The position numbers and the translations under genes were made by a program. Below are positions 55,041-64,000 of a DNA stretch of 64,000 nucleotides, piece by piece. The DNA is from an uncultured Christensenella sp. (GTDB lineage: Bacteria > Bacillota > Clostridia > Christensenellales > Borkfalkiaceae). The notes beneath the pieces are model-generated. The model was not told the origin of the DNA. It was given only the letters and a program-made list of their open reading frames with translations, and ran no database searches. Where the stretch lies: NCBI GenBank assembly GCA_905203015.1, contig CAJKUC010000001.1, positions 186,001-250,000 of the forward strand, given 5' to 3'. Within the stretch, counting starts at the first letter, position 1; each line of letters begins with the position of its first letter.

Positions 55041-55130
55041 TACATACCGCCACCGGGTGGAAAAATGCTTGAAGCATTCGCAGGGTATCGTTAGGTCTTT
55101 GAAGATACTCTTTGCGGATGCTTCTTTTTT
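55041..55130 (+). promoter_or_regulatory. Riboswitch-like transcription attenuator upstream of pnuC
   Basis: Two exclusive folds are visible. Fold A has a closing helix ATACC/GGTAT (55044-55048 with 55084-55088) around two hairpins, CCAC-CGG-GTGG (55050-55060) and AATGC-TTGAA-GCATT (55064-55078, loop 55069-55073). Fold B is an intrinsic terminator: GAAGCATTCGCA (55071-55082) with TGCGGATGCTTC (55113-55124), 12 bp with one G-U, plus GTATC/GATAC inside, then T6 at 55125-55130. Fold B uses bases of two fold-A helices. The downstream gene is a vitamin-precursor transporter. No TPP or FMN consensus is evident. Confidence 0.6.
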
Positions 55131-55223
55131 CGGTTTGTTATTGCCGACAGAGCGAGGCAAACCACGGTATGCGCTTGGCAAGGCCCGGCAAGGATGAAAA
55201 GGAACTATAAAAGGAGTAGGATT

Positions 55224-56186
55224 ATGAAAAAAGAAGAAAACCGCAAGACGGCTTGCGAAGCAAAACAGGAGGAGAATTTTTCGCTTTGCGGAAATAGCGG
55301 GAACCAATCGCTTTCTGCGGAGAATGCGGGAGAAGAAAAGAGTAACGCGGGAGAAAAAAAGCGCGACGCGGACGGAATAAAAGGCGATACGAGCGAGAAA
55401 AAGAGAAAAAACGGATATTTTTCGCGGGGCGAAGCGATTCTGTGGATCGTATCGGTGTGCGTGATAACGGTTGCTTTCGCTTTCTCGCCGGAAAAGAATT
55501 ATTTATCGCTTGTAGCGTCGCTTATCGGCGTAACGTCCTTGATTTTTATCGCAAAGGGCAATCCGATCGGGCAGGCGCTTACCATAGTGTTCAGCGTTTT
55601 ATACGGAATCATATCGTATACGTTCGCTTATTACGGGGAAATGATCATATATCTTGCGATGACCGCGCCGATGGCGGTGCTGGCACTCGCTGAATGGCTG
55701 AAAAATCCTTACGAAGGCAGAAAAAACGAAGTAAAAATCAGAAAACTTCCTTTGCGGGAATATTTCTTTGCCGCATTGCTTGCCGCTGCGGTGACGGCGA
55801 TTTTTTATTTTATTCTGCGTTATTTTCGCACGGCGAATCTTGCTTGGAGCACCGTTTCCGTGACGACGAGTTTTCTTGCCGTTTACTTCACGTTCCGCCG
55901 AAGCCCGCATTATGCGCTGGCATATGCGGCGAACGACGTGGTGCTGATTGTGCTGTGGTCGCTGGCGACGGCGGAAAATCCCGCGTATTTATCCGTGGTA
56001 GTCTGCTTTTTCGCGTTTCTCGCGAACGATATATACGGATTTTGCAACTGGAAAAAAATGCTGGCGGCGCAATCGCGGGAAGCCGGGCGTAAAGACGTTT
56101 CTGCGGAAACAGAAAAAAATAATCGGCTACGGCATAATTTCGGAAAAAAATCGGCAGGCAAAGGCGGCGTATTGAAAAAGTCGTGA
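55224..56186 (+). CDS. pnuC: PnuC family vitamin-precursor transporter
   Basis: A 320-aa protein: about 70 charged hydrophilic residues, then seven hydrophobic segments with PnuC features. These are T-S-L-I-F-I-A-K-G-N in the first half, S-V-L-Y-G-I-I-S-Y-T-F-A-Y-Y-G-E-M, the W-S-T-V-S-V-T-T-S-F segment and the terminal N-D-I-Y-G-F-C-N-W. Family members facilitate uptake of nicotinamide riboside (PnuC), thiamine (PnuT) or riboflavin (PnuX), trapped by phosphorylation inside. The substrate here is not certain, although the gene follows an RNA switch-like leader. AAGGAG precedes the chosen ATG. The long charged N-terminus is unusual. Confidence 0.88.
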   Translation: MKKEENRKTACEAKQEENFSLCGNSGNQSLSAENAGEEKSNAGEKKRDADGIKGDTSEKKRKNGYFSRGEAILWIVSVCVITVAFAFSPEKNYLSLVASLIGVTSLIFIAKGNPIGQALTIVFSVLYGIISYTFAYYGEMIIYLAMTAPMAVLALAEWLKNPYEGRKNEVKIRKLPLREYFFAALLAAAVTAIFYFILRYFRTANLAWSTVSVTTSFLAVYFTFRRSPHYALAYAANDVVLIVLWSLATAENPAYLSVVVCFFAFLANDIYGFCNWKKMLAAQSREAGRKDVSAETEKNNRLRHNFGKKSAGKGGVLKKS

Positions 56187-56212
56187 TATAATACAGGCGG
56201 AAAAGAGGCGGA

Positions 56213-56374
56213 ATGAACAAAACGGATAATATCGCAACGTTTTCCGTCGATACCGCTCGGGATAGGTTTGCCGAAATTTATTTTTTCGATCGATCGGAGA
56301 AAAACAGTGCGTGCGTTGCCTTTGCCGGAAAAAAAATTTCAGAGAAAAAATTTTCTTTGACCCGTACGCGATGA
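56213..56374 (+). CDS. Short open frame after pnuC, doubtful
   Basis: A 53-codon frame with AGAGGCGG six bases upstream. A TGATATAAT extended -10 element (56184-56192) overlaps the pnuC stop. The product is polar and unrecognised, with several codons rare in neighbouring genes. It may be a real small protein, a decayed gene start, or chance. Confidence 0.3.
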   Translation: MNKTDNIATFSVDTARDRFAEIYFFDRSEKNSACVAFAGKKISEKKFSLTRTR

Positions 56375-57338
56375 AAAATGTTTAAACTTGCAGGGAACAT
56401 CGGTTTTTTCTTTTTGTATAGTAAAAACGGGTTTGATTCGGAAAATCGATTTTTTTGATAAAAGCCGATCGCGGCGGGTGGGATTTTCGTTTTTTTCATG
56501 ATCGGAAAGTTATCGGTTTATGTTTAGTTTTTTCGTTTGATCCGATCGAAAAAATCGTTTGATTTTTCCGAAAGAGGCAAAATCGAAAGGCAAAAAAATT
56601 TTTTCAGTCGTCGTGAGGCGAATTTTTATTAAACATATCGTTTTTCCCTTCCGCATTTTTAAAAAGTCGCTTTTGATTTATGGTGAAAAGGCACAGAATA
56701 TTTTTAACGAATAAAATTTTTTGAGGAATTATTGATTGAAAAAATCGATAGTATCAATATAAAAAACGAAAAAAACGATTCTTTTTTTGAAAAAATATCA
56801 CTTTTTTATCGAAAAAAACCGCCGCTGAATATATACGTATATACATTTATAACTGCATAAAACGTAAAAAACAGGTAAAGTTTGCAAAAAATATAAATAA
56901 AAAAAGCAGAAAATATCACATAGATTTCAAAAATTTTTTTGAGAATCGGCATATATCTACTTGTCAAAACGGGAAAAAAGTTGTAGAATAATATGAGGCA
57001 GATAATATAACGCCCTTTTGAAAAAACGAAGCGAAAAAGAAATTTTTACGGCGATTGCCGTCGGAAAAAGTCGATTTTGCGTCGTCGGGCGGAAGGAAAC
57101 AGGCTGCCCGAAAAGAGGAAATACCGCGTCTGTGAAGCGGAAAACAAGGACACGTCCGAAGGGAAAAAGCCTGCGGGCGGGGATTCTTTATTTCCGAGAC
57201 GGACGGGAAGCGTCGCCCGACGGCTTTTTCGGGCACGTTCGGGAAAGCGGAAAAGCGGCCGGAAAAGAGAAGACGGTTTTCGGCTGCGTACCGACGGCGG
57301 ACGTGCGAAGAAAGAGCGGAAGGGCAAGGAGTTAGCGG
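56375..57338. other. AT-rich gap and long leader before the protease gene
   Basis: From 56375 to about 56960 the sequence is strongly AT-rich with many GAAAAAATCG-like A-tracts and no coding signal. A promoter lies at 56961-56989. The remaining ~340 bases to the protease ATG are much more GC-rich and would form a long untranslated leader, including an ACGGC-GATT-GCCGT hairpin near 57050. Arg-rich open frames in the leader lack convincing starts. Confidence 0.6.
56961..56989 (+). promoter_or_regulatory. Promoter for the protease gene
   Basis: TTGTCA (56961-56966) and TAGAAT (56984-56989) have a 17-base spacer. The leader to the ATG at 57339 would be about 340 bases. Confidence 0.65.
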
Positions 57339-60300
57339 ATGAAGAGATCTACGAAGAAAACGAATTATTCAAAAGGAAAAAGAAGAGACGGCTGGCGTAA
57401 AGCGGCGATCTCCGTTTTCGCCTGCGTGTTTTTGGCGTCGGGCATAACGGCGACGTATCTTTCCACGGCGGAATCGGTGAGCGGGATGTTCCCCGACGGC
57501 ACTTCTTCTGCCGACGCAGGCACGACGACCGACGAAGGCAAGATCACCTCGACGGAAAAGAAACTGTCGGTGAATCGCGTCGCCAATATTTCCAACATGG
57601 AAATCAATACGGAAAACGCGATCGTTTCAAACGAAAACACGAGCGTAATCGGCAGAGAATACGACGACGACGATACGATCACGGCGATCGTGCGACTGAA
57701 CGGGCAATCGCTTCTGGATAAAGCCACGTACGGATACAACATGTCCGTACAGGATTTTGTATGCACGAAAGAAGGCGAAGAATACGTTGCCTCACTGGAA
57801 AAAGAAAGAGACGATTTCATCGCCGCTCATTCTTCCGCGATCATTTCCGTGGGCTACGAATACGACGTGGCGTTCAACGGTTTCTCGGCGCAGATCAAAT
57901 ATAAAGATCTGAAAAAGATCGAAAAGGCAAACGGCGTGCAGTACGCCCTTGTTTCCGAAAGTTATCTCAAACCCGAAGCGGTGACGGAAAACAACGTCAA
58001 CGTGTATTCCACGGGTATTTACGATTCTTCTTCCGTCGATTACGACGGCACGGGCACGGTGGTGGCGATTCTGGATACCGGGCTCGATTATACGCATTCC
58101 GCGTTTCAGAATATGCCTACGGGCACGTTGGCGATGACCAAGGACGACGTGGAAAAAGTATTCGACAAACTGGCGGCGAAGAAAAAGAACGAAGAAAATT
58201 CCGATAACGTGCAGGCGCTCCGCGTGGAAGATCTGTATTTATCCGAAAAAGTGCCGTACGCTTACGATTATGCCGACGACGACCCCGACGTATACCCCGT
58301 GAATGATCACGGCACGCACGTTGCGGGGATCATCGCGGGCAAAGACGACACGATCACGGGCGTTGCCACGCAGGCGCAACTTGCGATTTTCAAAACGTTC
58401 GGAAACGAAGACGCAGGCGCTCCGCAGGATGCGTTGCTCGCCGCGTTGCAGGACGCGATTCTGCTCGGCGTAGACGCGATCAATATGTCGCTCGGCTCTT
58501 CCTGCGGTTTTGCGCGCGCTACCGACGAAGATAACACCGCGGAAATTTATGATTCCATCAAAGCGGCGGGCATCTGCCTTCTGGTGGCTGCCAGCAACTC
58601 GTATTCGTCGGCGCAGGGCTCTACGCACGGCGACACGAACCTTGCTTCCAATCCCGATTCGATGACGGTGGGCTCGCCCGCAACGTACGACGCTTCCATG
58701 GCCGTGGCTTCGATCAGCGGCGTGAAGACGAGTTATCTCGTGGCGGACGGCGAAAAGGCGATCTATTTTGAAAACGGTTCGCTTCTGAACGGAAAGAAAG
58801 AAGATTTCGTGGCGCAACTCCTCGGAGACGCGAAAGAAAAAACGTTTGAATACGTAGTCGTTCCCGGGATCGGCGAAATCGGCAACTATGCGAATGTCGA
58901 CGTGAAAGGAAAAATCGCGGTAATCCGCCGCGGCAGCAACACGTTTGAGGATAAGATCAGAATCGCGCAGATCAAAGGCGCGGTGGCGGCGATCATTTAC
59001 AACAACGTCTCCGGTACGATCTCGATGTCCGTAGGCAAGGTGACGCTTCCCGCGTGCTCCGTACAGATGGACGCGGGCGAATATCTCAAAGATAAAAAAT
59101 CGGGCACGCTCGTGCTTTCCAAGAATTATCTCGCGGGCCCGTTCATGTCCGGCTTCTCTTCGTGGGGGCCTAAAGCGGACCTCGAACTGTGCCCCGACAT
59201 CACGGCGCACGGCGGCGACATTTATTCCTCCGTCCGCGGCGGCTACGATACCTATTCCGGCACTTCCATGGCGTGCCCCAACATGGCGGGCGCTACCATT
59301 CTCGTACGCCAGTATGTGAAAGAAAAGTATGCCGAACTTTCCGCTTACGATGTGACGGAAATGACCTATCGCCTGATGATGAGCACCACCACGATCGCGA
59401 GAAACGAAGACGGCAACCCTTATTCCCCGAGAAAGCAGGGCGCGGGGCTTGCCGATATCGAAAAAGCGATCGATACGAACGCCTATCTCTATGTGGAAGG
59501 GCAGAATAAGACGAAACTCAATCTCTACGACGATCCCGAAAAAACGGGTGTATACGAGATGAAATTCCATATCAAAAATATTTCTTCTTCGGCGGTTTCT
59601 TATCGGATTAACCCGATTGTGATGACGGAATCGATGTCCTCCGACAAGATGACCGTGGCGGAAAAAGCGTATATGTTCGACGATACGTCGTTTACGGCGA
59701 GCGCGGTGAACGGAAAAGTGAAAAACGGCGTGGTGACCGTGCAGGGTTACGAAGATTGCACTCTTACCGTGACCGTAACCCTTTCCGATAAAGACAAAGC
59801 CTATCTCGACGAAACGTTTGCGAACGGCATGTACGTGGAAGGCTTCGTGGAATTGCAGTCTCTGAACGAAGACGGCATTTCGCTGAACATTCCTTACCTT
59901 GCTTTCTACGGCGACTGGACGCAGGCACCCATGCTTGACGTTACGGCGTACGAAGTGGGCGAATCGCAGGAAGATTCTTCCGTGCTCGAGAAGGATAAAC
60001 TGAAGCCCGACGTATACGCCAGCGTGGGTATGGGCGGCTTTAATACGAGCGAAAAAGACGAAGACGGCAAATATAAAGAAACCTACTATTATATGGGCGG
60101 CTTCTGCTATATTCTGGCGGACGGCTATACCGCTCCCGCTACGATCGAAGATAAATCTTCGCTTTCATGCGATACCGACGCTACGTATTCGCTGTATGCG
60201 ATTTCCGCGGGTCTTTTAAGAAACGCGAAGAAAGTGTACATGACGATCACGGACGCGGAAACGGGCGAAGTGGTGTTCTCGAAAGAGACGGAAAACGCAC

Positions 60301-63300
60301 GTAAATCTTATTCCAACGGCGGCTCGCAGACGGGCGGCTACGTGGAAGTGAAATTCTATGCGAACGAGTACAACCTCGAAAACAACCGCAAGTACACGTT
60401 CTCGATGGAATGCGAACTGGATTACTACCGTCACGAACAGAAGAATCTGAAAAATACCTTCTCGTTCAGTTTCTATATCGATAACGAAGCGCCCGTGATG
60501 GACGAAAGCGCGACGTCTTTGAAAGAAGTGAAAGACGAGACGGGAAGAGTGACGAGAAGAACGTTGACGATGAACGTTTACGACAACCACTATCTGCAGG
60601 GCTATTTCGTATACACCTGCGACGGGGAAGACGGAAACGGCGGATACCTCAACCGCGAACAACTCTTCAAAGGTTGCGTGCCTGTCGACGGCGAACGCAA
60701 TTCTACCAACGTGATTACGCTGGACATCACGAATCGCTACAACGAACTTCTGGAAGCGGCGAAAAACGGCAAAAAACTGTTGATCACGTTTGCGGACTAT
60801 GCGAAGAATATGTCCTCTTATATGATTGATCTGAGCCGGGATACCGCGCAGGAAGCGACGGACGTAAGGCTGAAATCGAGCGTGGAAGTGAACGAAGAAG
60901 GGCGCCCCGCGCTGACTTTACAGCAATTCAATCAGCAGAATCTGTATTCGATGCTTGACGTGTATCCCCTCGATATGCAGATTAAAGAAGGCGAACTCAC
61001 CTGGACGTCTTCCGATCCCGCGAAAGTGACCGTTCTCGACGGGCTTGTGACGGCGAAAGACATCACGTCCGCGCCGGTACTCGTTACCGTGGCGGATAAA
61101 CACGGGCACGAAGTGTCGTTTGAAATCAACGTAAAAGAAAACAAAAACAAGACGGAAATAACGCTTTCGGATCTTGTGCTTTCCGCGAACGCGGTTTCTC
61201 TGGAACGCGGCGAGGAACGCTGGCTGACCGTTGACATCAAGCCGTACAACATCGACGAGAGCGTTACGCTGGAATGGAGCAAATCGAATACCTACTTCAA
61301 GGTGGAACCCGATCCCGAAAATCAGTGCCGCGTGAAGATCACGGCGTTGAAATCGGGGCGCGGCACGCTGAAAGTGCAGGCTGCCGGCAAGAAGATCGGC
61401 GATTCCTGCACCGTTGTGGTGAAAGAAGAATTCACTACGGAAGGGCGTTATCTTAAATCTTACACGGGACGCGGCGACGAAAACGGCGTGGTGGAAATTC
61501 CCGACGATCTGGGAATCACGCATATCTATCAGTACGCGTTCCTCGGCAACAAATACATCACGAAGATCATTCTTCCCGAAGGCGTGGAAGAAATCGGCGT
61601 GGCGGCGATTTACGGCTGCGACAACCTCGAAGAAGTGGTGCTGCCCTCTACGATGAAGAAAATCGATAAGTGGGGCATGGGCTGGAATCCGAAACTGAAA
61701 AAAGTGAACGCGGGCGCGGCTCTTACGATCGGCGATTACGCGTTTTACAGAGATCCGATGCTTTCCGAACTGGATCTGACGGGCGAGGCTTCCGCGGAAG
61801 CGAATCCCGGAAAGACGTATACGGGCACGCACTTTATCGGCGCGTACACGTTTATGGGCGCGAACTCTCTGACGTCTCTCGACCTTTCCACCGTGGTGCA
61901 TGCGGACAGATACGCGTTTGCAAGGTGCGAAAACCTGGCGGACGTTACCCTCGGCAAAGATACGAAGATCGCGGCGTATGCGTTTACCGGCTGCAATTCG
62001 CTCACGAAAGTGACGATCAATTCTTCGATCGTGGGCGCGCTGGCGTTTATGAACTGCTCGTCGCTGAATACCGTGGTGTTCAACGAACCCGTGGACGCGA
62101 TCGATTACGGCGCGTTCTACAACTGCACGGCTTTGCGCGAAGTGGTGTTTAACTCCACCGTACGCGTGATCGGCGAAAGGGCCTTCTACGGCTGCACGGC
62201 GCTGACGTCGTTCCGTATTCCGGACGGCGTGGAAGAACTGGGCGCGTTTGCGTTTGCCGGCTGCACCTCTTTAAGATATGTGATCTTTGCCCGCGACGCG
62301 GTGGTTTCCACCGTAAACGCTCTGCCGTTCTACGGCTGCACGAATCTTTCCACGTTCCTTGTGGAAGACGGCGCGAAATATCTTTCCGTGGGCGGATACA
62401 GAAACGGCAATTCGTATTATTATGTATTGTTCGATAAGGGAATGACGACGTTGAAACTCGTTCCCACCGCAGTGTCGTTCGGCATTTCGATGCCAGACAC
62501 CGTAACGAAGATCGGCGATTATGCCGTGGCGGGTACGAACGTAACCGCGATCGGCTTCAACAACGTGACGGAAATCGGCAACGGCGCCTTCTACGGTTGC
62601 GCCGCTTTACAGGCGACGATCGGCAGCAAGGTGGAGAAAATAGGCGACAGAGCGTATGCGCTCATCGGCTCTTCTTCGTCGAGCAGTGTTGGCGTTGCGC
62701 TTACGGATCTTCCTTCTACGCTGAAATATATCGGCGAAGAGGCATTCTACGGAAGCATGATTCTTTCCTCGAACGTTACGTTGCCCGACAGCGTGGAGTA
62801 TGTGGGAGACGGCGCGTTCTACGGCATACAGGGCGTGACGGCGTTTACCTGGAACGGATCGCTGAAAGAAATTCCGGACAGCGCTTTTGCGGCAAGCCGT
62901 ATTACTACGGTGAACCTCGGCGGCGCGACCGCAATCGGCGCGAACGCGTTTGAAGCCTGCGCGAATCTGACGACGGTGAACGGATGGAACACCGTGGAAA
63001 CGATCGGCGAAGGCGCATTTAAAGGTTGCGCGGCGCTCACTTCCGCGACGCTTCCCGAAAATCTGAAAAAGATAGAAAAAGAAGCGTTTGCTTCCTGCAC
63101 GGCGCTTACTTCCGTGACGATTCCGGAAGGGTTGGAAGAGATCGGCGAAAATGCGTTTGCGGGCTGCACCAAACTGACTGCGTTTGATTTTAAGAACGTT
63201 GAAAAAATCGGAAACGGCGCGTTTGAGAACACCGCTCTTACCTCCGTTTCGACGAAAGCGACCGCGATCGGAGAAAATGCGTTTGCGGGTTGCACCGGAC

Positions 63301-64000
63301 TGACTGCGTTTACTGCGGATCAATTGAAAGAGATCGGCAACGGCGCGTTTGGCGGGAATACGAAACTTTCTTCGTTGGCATTGCCTGCGATCGAGACGAT
63401 CGGAAACTACGCGTTTGAAAATTGCGCCGCGCTGAAAGCGTTCGATTTCGGTACGGTGAAATCGATCGGCGATTATGCGTTTGCGGGCTGCTCGGCGCTT
63501 GCTTCGGTGAATCTCGGATCTGCCGTGAACATCGGAGATTCCGCGTTCGCGGGCACGGCGATCAGAGAGATCTCTCTGAATAAGGATATCGCGCTTCGCG
63601 ATTCCGACGTTCGTGCGACGGGCGGCTTACATCCGACGGCGTTTAAAAATGCGAACGCGTTGGAAAAGATCTCGGTGGACGCCGAAAACAAGACGTTGTT
63701 CACCGAAATCAAAAACGGCGAAAACGACGGCGTGCTTTATTCTAAACTTACCGTGAAAAACGGCAGAATCAATGCCGGATACTATTATGATCTTGTTGCT
63801 TATCCCGCAGCGAAAGCGGGAACGGAATACACCGTTCGCGATTACACGCTGAGGATCCGCAAGTATGCGTTCTATAACGCGGCGACGCTTGAAAAGGCGA
63901 CGTTACCCGCGACGGTGGTTTCGATCGGCGCGAGCGCGTTTGAAAATTGCGAAAATCTTAAAACTTTGACGTTCGGATCGGCGCAGGCGCCCGTTCTGGA
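57339..64000 (+). CDS. Secreted subtilisin-like (S8) protease fused to BspA-type leucine-rich repeats (partial, runs off window)
   Basis: At least 2220 codons, open at the right edge. AAGGAG lies seven bases before the ATG. A signal or anchor segment is at about 18-40 and a propeptide-like region at about 60-215. The S8 domain has Asp246 (I-L-D-T-G), His324 (D-H-G-T-H-V-A-G), Asn in A-A-S-N-S and Ser643 (G-T-S-M-A-C-P). A PA domain is inserted at about 470-590, as in C5a-peptidase/lactocepin relatives. Fn3-like beta domains (about 740-1190) and two Big-type Ig domains (about 1203-1365) follow. From about 1368 to the edge come LRR_5 repeats (I-G-x-x-A-F-x-x-C). No cell-wall anchor is visible yet. 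The catalytic triad is intact, so a surface protease is likely. Confidence 0.88.
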   Translation, partial: MKRSTKKTNYSKGKRRDGWRKAAISVFACVFLASGITATYLSTAESVSGMFPDGTSSADAGTTTDEGKITSTEKKLSVNRVANISNMEINTENAIVSNENTSVIGREYDDDDTITAIVRLNGQSLLDKATYGYNMSVQDFVCTKEGEEYVASLEKERDDFIAAHSSAIISVGYEYDVAFNGFSAQIKYKDLKKIEKANGVQYALVSESYLKPEAVTENNVNVYSTGIYDSSSVDYDGTGTVVAILDTGLDYTHSAFQNMPTGTLAMTKDDVEKVFDKLAAKKKNEENSDNVQALRVEDLYLSEKVPYAYDYADDDPDVYPVNDHGTHVAGIIAGKDDTITGVATQAQLAIFKTFGNEDAGAPQDALLAALQDAILLGVDAINMSLGSSCGFARATDEDNTAEIYDSIKAAGICLLVAASNSYSSAQGSTHGDTNLASNPDSMTVGSPATYDASMAVASISGVKTSYLVADGEKAIYFENGSLLNGKKEDFVAQLLGDAKEKTFEYVVVPGIGEIGNYANVDVKGKIAVIRRGSNTFEDKIRIAQIKGAVAAIIYNNVSGTISMSVGKVTLPACSVQMDAGEYLKDKKSGTLVLSKNYLAGPFMSGFSSWGPKADLELCPDITAHGGDIYSSVRGGYDTYSGTSMACPNMAGATILVRQYVKEKYAELSAYDVTEMTYRLMMSTTTIARNEDGNPYSPRKQGAGLADIEKAIDTNAYLYVEGQNKTKLNLYDDPEKTGVYEMKFHIKNISSSAVSYRINPIVMTESMSSDKMTVAEKAYMFDDTSFTASAVNGKVKNGVVTVQGYEDCTLTVTVTLSDKDKAYLDETFANGMYVEGFVELQSLNEDGISLNIPYLAFYGDWTQAPMLDVTAYEVGESQEDSSVLEKDKLKPDVYASVGMGGFNTSEKDEDGKYKETYYYMGGFCYILADGYTAPATIEDKSSLSCDTDATYSLYAISAGLLRNAKKVYMTITDAETGEVVFSKETENARKSYSNGGSQTGGYVEVKFYANEYNLENNRKYTFSMECELDYYRHEQKNLKNTFSFSFYIDNEAPVMDESATSLKEVKDETGRVTRRTLTMNVYDNHYLQGYFVYTCDGEDGNGGYLNREQLFKGCVPVDGERNSTNVITLDITNRYNELLEAAKNGKKLLITFADYAKNMSSYMIDLSRDTAQEATDVRLKSSVEVNEEGRPALTLQQFNQQNLYSMLDVYPLDMQIKEGELTWTSSDPAKVTVLDGLVTAKDITSAPVLVTVADKHGHEVSFEINVKENKNKTEITLSDLVLSANAVSLERGEERWLTVDIKPYNIDESVTLEWSKSNTYFKVEPDPENQCRVKITALKSGRGTLKVQAAGKKIGDSCTVVVKEEFTTEGRYLKSYTGRGDENGVVEIPDDLGITHIYQYAFLGNKYITKIILPEGVEEIGVAAIYGCDNLEEVVLPSTMKKIDKWGMGWNPKLKKVNAGAALTIGDYAFYRDPMLSELDLTGEASAEANPGKTYTGTHFIGAYTFMGANSLTSLDLSTVVHADRYAFARCENLADVTLGKDTKIAAYAFTGCNSLTKVTINSSIVGALAFMNCSSLNTVVFNEPVDAIDYGAFYNCTALREVVFNSTVRVIGERAFYGCTALTSFRIPDGVEELGAFAFAGCTSLRYVIFARDAVVSTVNALPFYGCTNLSTFLVEDGAKYLSVGGYRNGNSYYYVLFDKGMTTLKLVPTAVSFGISMPDTVTKIGDYAVAGTNVTAIGFNNVTEIGNGAFYGCAALQATIGSKVEKIGDRAYALIGSSSSSSVGVALTDLPSTLKYIGEEAFYGSMILSSNVTLPDSVEYVGDGAFYGIQGVTAFTWNGSLKEIPDSAFAASRITTVNLGGATAIGANAFEACANLTTVNGWNTVETIGEGAFKGCAALTSATLPENLKKIEKEAFASCTALTSVTIPEGLEEIGENAFAGCTKLTAFDFKNVEKIGNGAFENTALTSVSTKATAIGENAFAGCTGLTAFTADQLKEIGNGAFGGNTKLSSLALPAIETIGNYAFENCAALKAFDFGTVKSIGDYAFAGCSALASVNLGSAVNIGDSAFAGTAIREISLNKDIALRDSDVRATGGLHPTAFKNANALEKISVDAENKTLFTEIKNGENDGVLYSKLTVKNGRINAGYYYDLVAYPAAKAGTEYTVRDYTLRIRKYAFYNAATLEKATLPATVVSIGASAFENCENLKTLTFGSAQAPVL

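Noticed and set aside
55021..55223. TPP or FMN riboswitch before pnuC
   Set aside because: Neither the CTGAGA/ACCTGATCTGG boxes of TPP nor the conserved AGGG-type elements of FMN aptamers can be found; only an unassigned fold is supported.
57100..57200. Cyclic-di-GMP riboswitch in the protease leader
   Set aside because: Short matches such as GAAGGGAAAAAGCC are present, but the paired GGCAAACC and ACGCAAAGCC elements are not.
57018..57335. Open frame of about 105 codons in the protease leader
   Set aside because: It is dominated by Arg, Lys and Gly, lacks a good ribosome site and overlaps other equally unlikely frames. It reads like GC-rich leader RNA rather than a gene.

Overview
The window reads as a chromosomal stretch of a low-to-moderate G+C Clostridia-type Firmicute. 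Supporting signs are the Firmicute gene orders yicC-gmk-rpoZ-priA-def-fmt-rsmB-rlmN-rpe, Asp23-FakA-like-recG, secG-rnr-smpB, pgk-tpiA-gpmI and rpsL-rpsG-fusA-tuf, strong AAGGAGG ribosome sites, sigma-A promoters almost all with a 17-nt spacer, and abundant BspA-type leucine-rich-repeat surface proteins and lipoproteins. The BspA repeats and codon habits recall gut Christensenellales-like bacteria, but that placement is inference. No rRNA, tRNA, CRISPR, transposase or prophage gene was seen.

Layout. 0-8 kb: the end of an unidentified gene, a large BspA-type lipoprotein, a DUF3737 beta-helix protein coupled to a MATE exporter, a decayed regulator region, and divergent kinase-like and sugar-phosphate-isomerase-like genes. 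8-34 kb: housekeeping on the plus strand, covering DNA repair and replication (pcrA, ligA, priA, recG), translation (rpsU, def, fmt, rsmB, rlmN), gmk, rpoZ and rpe, followed by a dipeptidase. Two convergent lipoprotein genes, rpmB and the Asp23/FakA pair interrupt this run. 34-49 kb: mostly minus strand, with a GIY-YIG/DUF4357 protein, a membrane-anchored DUF1508 repeat protein, an EF-G paralogue, a nitrilase-like pseudoenzyme, smpB, rnr, secG and the lower-glycolysis cluster gpmI-tpiA-pgk. 49-54 kb: the str operon, with tuf on its own promoter. 54-64 kb: a protein with two possible Sm-like repeats, pnuC behind an apparent RNA switch, an AT-rich gap, and a very large secreted subtilisin fused to BspA repeats that runs off the window.

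The most interesting signals are regulatory. The pnuC leader can form either a compact three-helix domain or a long intrinsic terminator that consumes two of its helices. The rpsL, yicC and priA leaders also carry terminator hairpins soon after a promoter or gene end, and pcrA appears to be transcribed without a 5' leader. Notable proteins are the S8 protease-BspA fusion, a PcrA helicase with a long Gly/Ser/Tyr-rich linker, and a nitrilase fold without its catalytic cysteine.
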